Of a stretch of 33,062 bases of DNA, positions 15,266 to 22,813 are shown piece after piece (within the stretch, counting starts at the first letter, position 1; every line of letters starts with the position of its first letter). Source of the stretch: an uncultured Acidimicrobiales bacterium (GTDB taxonomy: Bacteria; Actinomycetota; Acidimicrobiia; Acidimicrobiales; SHLQ01); contig CALHTF010000011.1 in assembly GCA_938038815.1 (NCBI GenBank), forward strand, positions 1 through 33,062, read 5' to 3'. Position numbers and translations under genes: made by a program. A model generated the notes under the pieces. The model ran no database searches. It saw only the letters and a program-made list of their open reading frames with translations, and was not told the DNA's origin.

Positions 15266-16054
15266 GTGGTTCAGTCCGCGAACCGGACGCAGGGCGTACA
15301 TGGTGTTGGTGCCCAACTTCGCCAGTGGGGTAGTGGCGGCGCGGGCCTCGAGGTCGCGCAATTTGTCGTAGCCGATCGTGTCCATGATTCGGCCCGAGAC
15401 GACGCCGGTGCCGCGAGTGTCGACGACCTCAAATCCCGCGTTGTCGAACAGGCCCAACGCCTGGGCTGGGGTGAGGTAGTTGCCCACCGCGGTCTCGGAT
15501 GCGTCGTTCTTCTTGCCGCTGAACTTGGCGAGATAGTGGGGGGCGGCCTTCATGCTTCGGGTATCGCCGTGATTGTTGATGATGGCGATGCCTTGGGGTG
15601 TGAGCAGCTGGGCGAGACGACCAAGAATTGGCTGGACGATGTCGCGGTCGGCGTTGAGGATGAACCGGAACGCCGACAGTGAGTCGAACGGCCCGAGGTC
15701 TTTCAGGGTGGCGAAAAACTCGTCGTCGAGGATGTCGCCGGTGAGGTAGTTGGGGCCAGGGCGAACACTGCGACCGATGGCCACCATGGCGCTCGAGATG
15801 TCGACGGCGGTGACCGGGCGTTGCTCGCTCACTACGTGACCGGCTACTCGACCAGTGCCACAGGCAAAGTCGAGGTGGTGTCCACCGGCGGGAACGTAGC
15901 GGGCCAAGAGCTCATCGAGCTGGGTCTTTTCAATATCCCAAAGCAGTGAAGAGTGACTGGTCTTCGCGTAGACCGAGTCCTCATACTTTTGGGCCGACGT
16001 TGGATCGACGAACTCGTCGTTGTAACTGACGGGGGTGGTTCCTGCGGTGGACAT
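15263..16054 (-). CDS. SAM-dependent methyltransferase
   Basis: A 263-residue class I methyltransferase with motif I at LDFACGTGRVAG, an acidic VTAVDISSAMV, motif IV FDSLSAFRFILN and motif VI LLTPQGIAIINNHG. The post-core region (YLTPAQALGLFDNAGFEVVDTRG) is common in methyltransferases next to glycosyltransferases. Its ATG follows directly on the stop codon of the APH-like kinase with no spacer, so they are coupled. It is one of three methyltransferases in this arm, suggesting an extensively methylated glycan. The acceptor is unknown. Confidence 0.8.
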   Translation of the reverse strand: MSTAGTTPVSYNDEFVDPTSAQKYEDSVYAKTSHSSLLWDIEKTQLDELLARYVPAGGHHLDFACGTGRVAGHVVSEQRPVTAVDISSAMVAIGRSVRPGPNYLTGDILDDEFFATLKDLGPFDSLSAFRFILNADRDIVQPILGRLAQLLTPQGIAIINNHGDTRSMKAAPHYLAKFSGKKNDASETAVGNYLTPAQALGLFDNAGFEVVDTRGTGVVSGRIMDTIGYDKLRDLEARAATTPLAKLGTNTMYALRPVRGLNH

Positions 16055-17167
16055 CTAGTTTGGCTCTCTCTTTGTATTGAGCTGGTCCGCTTGGACGAGC
16101 TGTTCGAGGACGGTTTCGGCGAGCGGATTGCCCTGACGGGCGATGAATCCGAGCGCTGGCATCGTCTGGTCGATCTGGTGGTTGGCCAACAACGCGACGG
16201 CGTTGTTGGTTCGATTACCCGGCTTGGCCTGGGCGGCATCGAGGAGTTGGGTGACGGTGTCGGTGAGGGCTGGACCGGCGGGGTGAAAGTTCTCCCAGTC
16301 GATGAGCCAGTTCGTGTTGTTGCTGGTCAGCAGATTGCCGGCGGTTACATCACCGTGCACGGGCACACGGTTTACGGTGCCGATGGTGTCGGCGACCCAG
16401 TCGGCCGACCCTCCTGCGCCAGTGACGATTGGGGTAACCAAGGCAATGACTTCGTCGTCCCATGGAGCGAACTCGGCAACGCCTTCGCCCAAGCGGATGT
16501 CGATCTTCGTTGGCTCGGGGCGGCGTCGGTTGGGGCCGACCTCGGGAACGCCATGCCACAGCGCAACACCGTTCGCGGCACCCGCGTCGGCGGCGAAAGA
16601 GGAAAAGAGCATCGCTGGCCGGTCGTATCCGGTTGGCAAGATGAGTGGCACCTGGTTGGCCGCCACTTCGGATTGGAGTTTGGCTGTGCCGGTTCGATCG
16701 AACGCGAACTTCGCGACCGCCGACACGCCGTTGTTGTTGCCGAATAGAGCGATAGCTCGGTTCGGTCGTCGGTCGGTTGAGCCAGCAAACACGAGCACTC
16801 GATAGCGGGCCGTTTGGTGAGGCCCGGAGGTTTCGTACAGCCGCTGCCAAAGGTCGTCGAGGATAGCGGTCGGCCATTCGACGGGCAGGGGAGCGCTGGG
16901 TAGTGCCCTGATCGAGTCGGCAACCTTTATCGCTTGCCAAAGTGCCTTGCGACGTGGGCCAGGAAAGCGAACCAGGTTCATTGCACCGTTGCGGTGCGCG
17001 CGTCCCATGCCCGGATCGATAGCTACACCCAAGGGGCTGCTCACCAAGCGTGTGGGAAAGATCGCAGGGTTGGCAGAGGTGCCCTTGGTGAGATCGATCT
17101 GAGTTGGTCCAGTCCCACGCTGCGACCTGGGCAGATGGTTACTGGGTAGTCCGGGCGGTTTAGGCAC
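16055..17167 (-). CDS. Aminoglycoside-phosphotransferase-like kinase in the polysaccharide locus
   Basis: A 370-residue protein whose C-terminal half has the APH/choline-kinase catalytic signature: PVHGDVTAGNLL (Brenner motif, catalytic Asp) followed by WLIDWENFHPAGP (metal-binding Asp in place of DFE/DWE). The N-terminal ~150 residues, with VLVFAGSTDRRPNRAIALFG and AVAKFAFDRTGTAKLQSE, would form the nucleotide lobe; the Lys in VAKF may be the ATP lysine. Such kinases phosphorylate small hydroxyl or amine substrates; in a glycan locus a sugar, lipid carrier or choline-like decoration is possible, but this is inference. It starts at GTG with AAAGGA four bases upstream and is the first gene of the minus arm. 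Confidence 0.72.
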   Translation of the reverse strand: MPKPPGLPSNHLPRSQRGTGPTQIDLTKGTSANPAIFPTRLVSSPLGVAIDPGMGRAHRNGAMNLVRFPGPRRKALWQAIKVADSIRALPSAPLPVEWPTAILDDLWQRLYETSGPHQTARYRVLVFAGSTDRRPNRAIALFGNNNGVSAVAKFAFDRTGTAKLQSEVAANQVPLILPTGYDRPAMLFSSFAADAGAANGVALWHGVPEVGPNRRRPEPTKIDIRLGEGVAEFAPWDDEVIALVTPIVTGAGGSADWVADTIGTVNRVPVHGDVTAGNLLTSNNTNWLIDWENFHPAGPALTDTVTQLLDAAQAKPGNRTNNAVALLANHQIDQTMPALGFIARQGNPLAETVLEQLVQADQLNTKREPN

Positions 17168-17256
17168 CTAGTCCTTTCGGTCCAGCAGGTCGGGATTTTT
17201 AGCCTGGGTCGGAAAATTCTTTCGCTTAGGCCAAATGCCTCATATGGGGGTCGCTC
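17168..17256. promoter_or_regulatory. Divergent promoter region of the polysaccharide locus
   Basis: The 89-bp gap separates the two arms and must drive both unless a promoter lies inside a gene. It is A/T-rich in places (GGATTTTTAGCC near 17191, GGAAAATTCTTTCG near 17211) and holds AGGC/GCCT arms around CAAAT near 17228. GGGGG sits just before the ATG at 17257. No clear consensus promoter was identified. Confidence 0.45.
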
Positions 17257-19935
17257 ATGCCGAATTGTTCAGGAGTGTCTGTCTCAACTGCTCCTCAAAT
17301 TCGCCCGGTGGGTCGCACCCGTTCGCGTGCGGTCGCTTCGATGGTCGACCACGGTCTTTCTGCGGCGTCGAACCTGTTGGTGTTGTTCGCCGTCGCCGCG
17401 AGTAAGTCCACGGCGAGCATTGCCAGCTTTTCCTTGGTGTTTGGTTTCGCCGCCTTCGCCGGTGGCGCCTACCGAATGCTGATTCTTGAACCGTTGCTTT
17501 CCGATGCCGACCAGGAAAACGACGTACTGCACGGATCGGTTCTGCGAGTGGCGTTGCTGGTGGCCGTGTGCCTCGGACTGGTTCTCGCTCCAGTGGCGTT
17601 GCTTGCCGGCAGCGAACTCTGGCTCATCCTCGCCTTTGGCTTTCCCACCTTGTTGGCCGCTGACACCGTTCGCTACCTCGGGTTCGCCTCAAAGCAGATG
17701 CGGACACCGCTGCTGATCGATGCAGTGTGGTTTGTTGGCGCCGCCCTGCTGTTTGTGTTCCGCGACGCGCTCAGCGTGTCGATGTTGTTGGCCACCTGGA
17801 TCGCAGCGGCCGGAATTGGTTTGGTCGTGTTTGGTTGGTCGACCCTCGTCAAGCTCACCAATTCGCCGGCAGATCCGTTTGCGATACTCGGCATCGACAA
17901 CCACCGCATCGGCCGAGTCGTTGAGCAAGGCTGGTCCTACCTCATTGGGTTCGTGGCCTCCGCCGGTCTAATGACTGCGCTTTTGTTCCTACTCGCATTG
18001 CGAGCTACCGACCTCGATGTCGCGACGTTCCGTATGGCGGTTGCAATCGGCGGTCTGGCCAACCTAATGACCGCCGCTTTGTATGCGGTGCTGATTCCGA
18101 AGGTGATGGCCGATCCACAACGTGGGGTCCCCACGGAGGTCTACGGCTTGCTGGCTGGATGTTGCGTGGCGGCCGCGGCGGCAATCGTTGTTGTTCCTGA
18201 CGCGGTCGGGAGCTACGCGTTTGGCGAAACCTGGCAACAGGTAAAGGGCCTTCGGTGGCTGATCGTTGGCTTCATGGTGCTGAAATTTGTTGAGGTGCCC
18301 TGGGTAGCCAAGTTGCGTGCTGACTCCGCCGCGAAGGCGGTGATGCACGGCAGGCTAGCCGCGTCGGCGGTACTGGTCGCCGGACTGGTTCTCGGATTCG
18401 TGTTCCCCATCACTGCGACGAGCGCCTTCGTGATTTTGGTGATCTCGCTAGGGGCATCGTTGGTGTACTGGGCATGGGTTGGTCACGAACCGGGTGCCCA
18501 TCGGATGTCGATTGCGCAGCCGTTGACGATTTTGTCGTTCGCCTTGACCGGAGCATCGGTCATCTTTGTCTCGGACCTCTGGCTGCTGCTCGCCGCGGCC
18601 ACCCTCGTCGTCGCCTTGAAGGTGCGAAATCTTCCCGAGCTGATGAAATCGTCAGCCGATACCGCGGCGGTGGTGATGGCATCTCTTGGCATCCTGGGCG
18701 TTGCGCTGTACCCGTTCTACAAGAACGGTGGCGCCATCATGAGCTCGTTCGATCGGCTCACCGTCGGCGAACGAACTCATACTCTGCTCGTCTTCCTCGC
18801 CGCCGCCGCCGCCCTTTTGGCTGGAGGTCGGCTCGCCAAACGAACCAAGTTTGAAACGGCCGAGACAACGTCGAGCGAAGCCGTGCTGGGGAACCTGAGT
18901 CGTTTCGTGCCGATCCTTATTTTTGGGTCGGCGGTAACAACTGTGCTGTTTGCGGTGGGGTTTGGCTTTGGCCAACTCCTCGACCGCAACTCCTACATTC
19001 CAGAGTCCTACATGATCAAGGAACTCATGGCCGGCCTCAGCTTGTTGTTGGTCCCGTGCATGGGTGCGCTAGCGGTTAGTCGTGAGCTGTCACGCCGGTC
19101 GGCAAGTCGAGCGCTGGCGGGCGCCGTCGCCCTCGTGCTCTTCGTCCTCGCCTTTGCGACCGGCGGCCGCGAACTGGCCGCCATGCCACCTGCGTTCTTT
19201 TTGGCCGGGTTTGCCATTCGGACTGCGCAGGGCAAACAACCGAAGCGACTGGCTCGAAAGGTGGGCGTTCTCGCGCTGGTGTCGCTCCTGCTCTACCCAG
19301 TACCGGTCGCGCTGCGTCAGCTCGATGACCACGGGCTCTTTGCCTACACGGAGTCGCTGTTTGACGGAACGATGACCGCCGAACTCGGTGAGCCGGACTT
19401 TCTGGTCGGCACGGTCATGTTCAGCATTCCAATGCTCACGATTACCGAAGAAGCCGAGACCAACTACTGGGCCGGTGACCTCGGTGCGGCAGCCAACCCG
19501 TTGCCCGGTAAGTACAGCTCGTGGGGCGAGCGCGAGCGTCGGCTCCAGTACATCCGGTTCTCCGACACCGCTGGTGTGCCACTCTCGACTTTAGGAACTA
19601 TCTCGGCTGGCGGTTGGTTGGTCTTAGTTGGAATGTTCTTCCTGTTCGGACTCCTGCTCGAAGACTCCGCCACCCGTGCGAGCCGTCGGTACGGACCAAT
19701 TGTGGCCGCAGTATCGATGCCGATTGGTGGCTTGTTTTCGATCCTCGCCGCTCAGTACACGGCCCGGCAGGTCGCTCGATATGTGACCCTGCTCATCTTG
19801 TTGAACCTGTGGTGTCGCCGACCGTCAACCACCGTTAGCCACCCCCACATCGACCTGTCCGGCGACGACCGCGCTCTCGACGCGGCAATGGACAACCCGA
19901 ACTCAGAAAAGGTACCGGAGCGCAACTATGTCTGA
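17257..19935 (+). CDS. Wzx-like flippase fused to a Wzy-like polymerase (predicted)
   Basis: An 892-residue integral membrane protein. Residues ~25-455 contain about 12 hydrophobic helices with little extramembrane sequence, beginning with VDHGLSAASNLLVLFAVAAS, a layout like MATE/Wzx polysaccharide flippases (start near helix 1, basic loops after helix 2). Residues ~465-855 form a second block: several helices, a long non-membrane loop (about 688-775, including GAAANPLPGKYSSWGE and GVPLSTLGTISAGG), then the final helices. A large loop with an N-P-L-P-G segment late in the chain and Arg in the TGGRELAAMPP helix boundary are features of Wzy repeat-unit polymerases. Context fits: a glycan locus needs both functions and no separate wzx or wzy is present. 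The C-terminal tail is soluble and acidic. The 3' end overlaps the acetyltransferase by 8 bp. Fold assignment is by eye. Confidence 0.68.
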   Translation: MPNCSGVSVSTAPQIRPVGRTRSRAVASMVDHGLSAASNLLVLFAVAASKSTASIASFSLVFGFAAFAGGAYRMLILEPLLSDADQENDVLHGSVLRVALLVAVCLGLVLAPVALLAGSELWLILAFGFPTLLAADTVRYLGFASKQMRTPLLIDAVWFVGAALLFVFRDALSVSMLLATWIAAAGIGLVVFGWSTLVKLTNSPADPFAILGIDNHRIGRVVEQGWSYLIGFVASAGLMTALLFLLALRATDLDVATFRMAVAIGGLANLMTAALYAVLIPKVMADPQRGVPTEVYGLLAGCCVAAAAAIVVVPDAVGSYAFGETWQQVKGLRWLIVGFMVLKFVEVPWVAKLRADSAAKAVMHGRLAASAVLVAGLVLGFVFPITATSAFVILVISLGASLVYWAWVGHEPGAHRMSIAQPLTILSFALTGASVIFVSDLWLLLAAATLVVALKVRNLPELMKSSADTAAVVMASLGILGVALYPFYKNGGAIMSSFDRLTVGERTHTLLVFLAAAAALLAGGRLAKRTKFETAETTSSEAVLGNLSRFVPILIFGSAVTTVLFAVGFGFGQLLDRNSYIPESYMIKELMAGLSLLLVPCMGALAVSRELSRRSASRALAGAVALVLFVLAFATGGRELAAMPPAFFLAGFAIRTAQGKQPKRLARKVGVLALVSLLLYPVPVALRQLDDHGLFAYTESLFDGTMTAELGEPDFLVGTVMFSIPMLTITEEAETNYWAGDLGAAANPLPGKYSSWGERERRLQYIRFSDTAGVPLSTLGTISAGGWLVLVGMFFLFGLLLEDSATRASRRYGPIVAAVSMPIGGLFSILAAQYTARQVARYVTLLILLNLWCRRPSTTVSHPHIDLSGDDRALDAAMDNPNSEKVPERNYV

Positions 19936-20524
19936 TGTAGTACGAACGCAAACGGGACAGCGACCGAAATTTGGCGGTGTGCGCAACCTCGCCGGGTTCA
20001 CCGGCCAGGGCTACGACAAAGGACGGTCCGTGCTGTGGCAGGCCGCATGGCACGCCACCTCGAACCTGGTGTTTCGGGCCTGGTGGTTCCCCCGGTCGCT
20101 ACGCCCCGCGTTGCTGCGGGCGTTCGGTGCCGAGGTCGGCGACGGTTGTGTCATTCGCGAACGGGTCCATATCCAGTGGCCTTGGAAGCTCACTCTGGGC
20201 GACGACTCCTGGATCGGCTTCGACGCGGTACTGCTCAACCTCGAACCGATCGATGTCGGATCAAACGTGTGCATCAGCCAGCGGGCGTTTGTGTGCACCG
20301 GCAACCACGACATGAAGAGCGAGACCCTCGAGTTCTGCAACGAACCCATCGTGATCGAAGACGGTGCCTGGGTGTGCGCCGATGTGTTTGTGGCCCCAGG
20401 GACTCGGGTGCCGAGCAACCAGGTTGTGGGCGCTGGCCGCGTGGTCTCCAACCGCGACTTCACCCTTGACCTCGAGTCGTCGAAGCCGGCGGTCGACCTC
20501 CAAGAACGGAAGGCGAGCTCGTGA
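19928..20524 (+). CDS. WcaF-like O-acetyltransferase (left-handed beta-helix)
   Basis: A 198-residue hexapeptide-repeat acyltransferase. The opening (GYDKGRSVLWQAAWHATSNL) and the helix AWWFPRSLRPALLRAFGAEV are characteristic of the WcaF/colanic-acid acetyltransferase group; the repeats follow as EVGDGCVIRERVHIQWPW, LTLGDDSWIGFDAVL, IDVGSNVCISQRAFVCTGNH (catalytic His), IVIEDGAWVCADVFVAPGTRV. It would move acetyl from acetyl-CoA to a sugar hydroxyl of the repeat unit, in the cytosol. It starts 8 bp inside the flippase/polymerase gene with GGAG 7 nt upstream, and its stop overlaps the next GTG by 4 bp, so the arm is translationally coupled. Confidence 0.85.
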   Translation: MSDVVRTQTGQRPKFGGVRNLAGFTGQGYDKGRSVLWQAAWHATSNLVFRAWWFPRSLRPALLRAFGAEVGDGCVIRERVHIQWPWKLTLGDDSWIGFDAVLLNLEPIDVGSNVCISQRAFVCTGNHDMKSETLEFCNEPIVIEDGAWVCADVFVAPGTRVPSNQVVGAGRVVSNRDFTLDLESSKPAVDLQERKASS

Positions 20525-21582
20525 CCACCCCGATTGAATTTCACGCGTTTCTGGGCCCTGAGGTAAACGGGGTGACCCTCGCCAGCCAAGCGGTTCTCGA
20601 ACTTTCGGACCCGGTCGGCGAGGTAATGCCTCGCAACATTTCGGCCCCGGGCAACCGGCAACGGCTAGCCGCCGAACTCAAGCACTGCCGGTCGCTCACG
20701 TCGGACTGCACGTTGTATCGCACGATTTCTGGTGGCCAAGGCGTGCTGTTCGACCTGCTGGCCCTCGGTCAGGCTCGCCGGGTGGGGGTGGCGAAAACCG
20801 TGTTGCATCACCACTCCTATGCGTACCTAAACGAGGAGTCGTGGTTGCACCGACAAGCCTTTGCGTTGGCTGGTCCCGACGCGACCCACGTCGTACTCGC
20901 TGCCGAAATGGGCGAAGCACTCAAGGGTCGCTACGCCATCGCTGGCCCGATCGTGGTGGCCGACAACCTTGGCCTGATCGACCTTGCCGAGGTACCGCAC
21001 CACATCGATCTCGCCGACTCCGAGCGAGTTTCCATTGGCATCTTGGCCAACCTCGACGCCGCCAAAGGTGGGGTCGACTTCGTGCAACTTGCCGAGCTGC
21101 TGTTGATCGAATTCGGCGACTCGCTCAACGTGGAAATCGCCGGCCCAATCGCTGACGAACTCGAACCCTCGGTTCAGGCCTTGGTCCGCCGATTCGGGAG
21201 CCAAGTGACGTTGTGGGGTCGAGTTGGTGGTGCGGAGAAGGCCGAGTTCTTTTCCGCCGTCGACCTCTTTGTATTTCCGTCGCGGTATCGCAACGAAGCC
21301 CAGCCACTGGTGTTGTACGAAGCACTACTCGCCGGGTGCCATGTACTTGCGTATCGCCGCGGAGCGATTGCCAGCCAGCTCGCCACCTTTGCCCAAGCCG
21401 AAACGGTAGCGACGTTCGACGAGTTGCTCGCCAGTGCGTCCGCCACCGTCACGAGTCTGAGCGAACGCTCGCCAGCCGAGCGGGTCGAGCAGCGTCAAAC
21501 AGCAAAAGGGGCCGTGTCCGCCGAGCAATCGAACCGAGTCGTCGACCTGCGCGGCCTTTTCGATCGGATTCTCCAGCCGTAG
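20521..21582 (+). CDS. Glycosyltransferase, GT-B/GT4-like
   Basis: A 353-residue glycosyltransferase starting at GTG in a GTGA overlap with the acetyltransferase; GGAAGG lies about 7 nt upstream. The C-terminal donor domain has VSIGILANLDAAKGGVDFV, LNVEIAGPI, VDLFVFPSRYRNEAQPLVLYEALLAGCHVLAY with the E-x7-E pair at E-A-Q-P-L-V-L-Y-E. The N-terminal acceptor domain is divergent (ISGGQGVLFDLLALGQARRV). It shares the NEAQPLVLYEA/AGC/GAI pattern with the next gene, so the two are probably old tandem paralogues that add successive sugars. Donor and linkage are not predictable. Confidence 0.82.
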   Translation: MTTPIEFHAFLGPEVNGVTLASQAVLELSDPVGEVMPRNISAPGNRQRLAAELKHCRSLTSDCTLYRTISGGQGVLFDLLALGQARRVGVAKTVLHHHSYAYLNEESWLHRQAFALAGPDATHVVLAAEMGEALKGRYAIAGPIVVADNLGLIDLAEVPHHIDLADSERVSIGILANLDAAKGGVDFVQLAELLLIEFGDSLNVEIAGPIADELEPSVQALVRRFGSQVTLWGRVGGAEKAEFFSAVDLFVFPSRYRNEAQPLVLYEALLAGCHVLAYRRGAIASQLATFAQAETVATFDELLASASATVTSLSERSPAERVEQRQTAKGAVSAEQSNRVVDLRGLFDRILQP

Positions 21583-21682
21583 ACCATGGGTGCCTCCGCC
21601 GAGTTGCCTTGGCATGGGACGGAGGGTTCATTTTTTATCGATTTCCTTCAGTGATCAGCACCTCCGGCCGATTGGTGATCAG

Positions 21683-22813
21683 ATGAGCGAAATTGCGGCG
21701 CACGGACGAATTGAGCAGCAGGCCTTCGTTCAGCACCGCGCGCCGGTCTCAGCTCGGGTCGTTACCTCGACGCCGCTGTCGTTTGCCGGTGGACCAGCGG
21801 TGGAAACCACCGCCCTGCTCGATCGGCTCCGGGCCGACAGAAGTCTCGAGGTGTGTGAGGTCAGCCTTGCCGATTCGGTAGCGCCGCTTCGGTCGCTGTT
21901 TGGTCGTTCGTCAACGACCGACCATGGTTCGCCCAGCAGCTTCGTTGTCACGGTGCCCAACAACACCGCAGCCCGCGGCGCGTTGAGCGTTGTCTCGGCC
22001 ACCACCCTCGGAATGCCGATCATCGCTCATCACACGAGTGCGGTGTATCTCGAGTCGGCATCGAATCACCTCCGTCTGTTCCGGCGGATGCTTGCCCCGG
22101 CACTCGAAGTTGTTCCCTCGGCCGGAATGGCCGAACTCGCATCCGAAAGTGGCTGCGAAGCGGTAGCGATCGTCGACAACGCCACCTTGATGACCGACCA
22201 GTTTTGCGAGCAACTTCGCACGCTTGCTGCGCCGCCCGCCTCGACCAGTCGACCGATCATCGTCGGATTCCTCGGTGCGCTTTCGGGCGACCACGGTGCG
22301 GTCGATGTGCTCGAAGGATTCTGCCGCCTCGCCGACTCGGGCTTGGCGATCGAACTTCATGTGGCCGGCAGCATGGACGACATCGAGACCGCCGCAACGC
22401 TTCTCGAAGTGAGCGCCCGCCACCCGCACCGGGTTCGCCACACCGCATACCCAGTCGATGAACAAGCACGAGCCGAATGGCTCAACGACGTCGATATCTT
22501 TGTGCATCCAACCGCCGACCGGACCAGCGCTCAGCCCTTTGAGATCTACGAAGCCGCCGCCGCAGGTTGTGCGGTACTCGCCTCATCGGTTGGCGCCATC
22601 CCCGAACAGCTCGAGATGATCGGCGGGTACTTGCTTGCCGAGGGCTCTTCGATCGACTCGCAAGTCAAACGAGTCATGCAGGCCAACGGCGGAATCGCTG
22701 GGGTACGAGCTATGCGCGACCGCCGGATGGTTCGGTTCGCGAACCACCGCGAGCGGTGCATGCCAGCGACCGACGCGTTGGCCGCCTGGTTAAAGAACCC
22801 GAACGGGTCCTAG
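21683..22813 (+). CDS. Glycosyltransferase, GT-B/GT4-like
   Basis: A 376-residue glycosyltransferase. The acceptor domain opens with ARVVTSTPLSFAGGPAVETT, and HTSAVYLESASNHLRLFRR follows. The donor domain has IIVGFLGALSGDHGAVDVLEG, LHVAGSMDDIETA, and VDIFVHPTADRTSAQPFEIYEAAAAGCAVLASSVGAIPEQ, where only the second Glu of E-x7-E is kept, so the donor phosphate contact may differ. The frame is open from GTG 21590, but GGTGAT 4 nt before ATG 21683 supports this start. The gene is 100 bp after the previous one and ends overlapping the convergent EtfD-like gene by 4 bp. Confidence 0.8.
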   Translation: MSEIAAHGRIEQQAFVQHRAPVSARVVTSTPLSFAGGPAVETTALLDRLRADRSLEVCEVSLADSVAPLRSLFGRSSTTDHGSPSSFVVTVPNNTAARGALSVVSATTLGMPIIAHHTSAVYLESASNHLRLFRRMLAPALEVVPSAGMAELASESGCEAVAIVDNATLMTDQFCEQLRTLAAPPASTSRPIIVGFLGALSGDHGAVDVLEGFCRLADSGLAIELHVAGSMDDIETAATLLEVSARHPHRVRHTAYPVDEQARAEWLNDVDIFVHPTADRTSAQPFEIYEAAAAGCAVLASSVGAIPEQLEMIGGYLLAEGSSIDSQVKRVMQANGGIAGVRAMRDRRMVRFANHRERCMPATDALAAWLKNPNGS

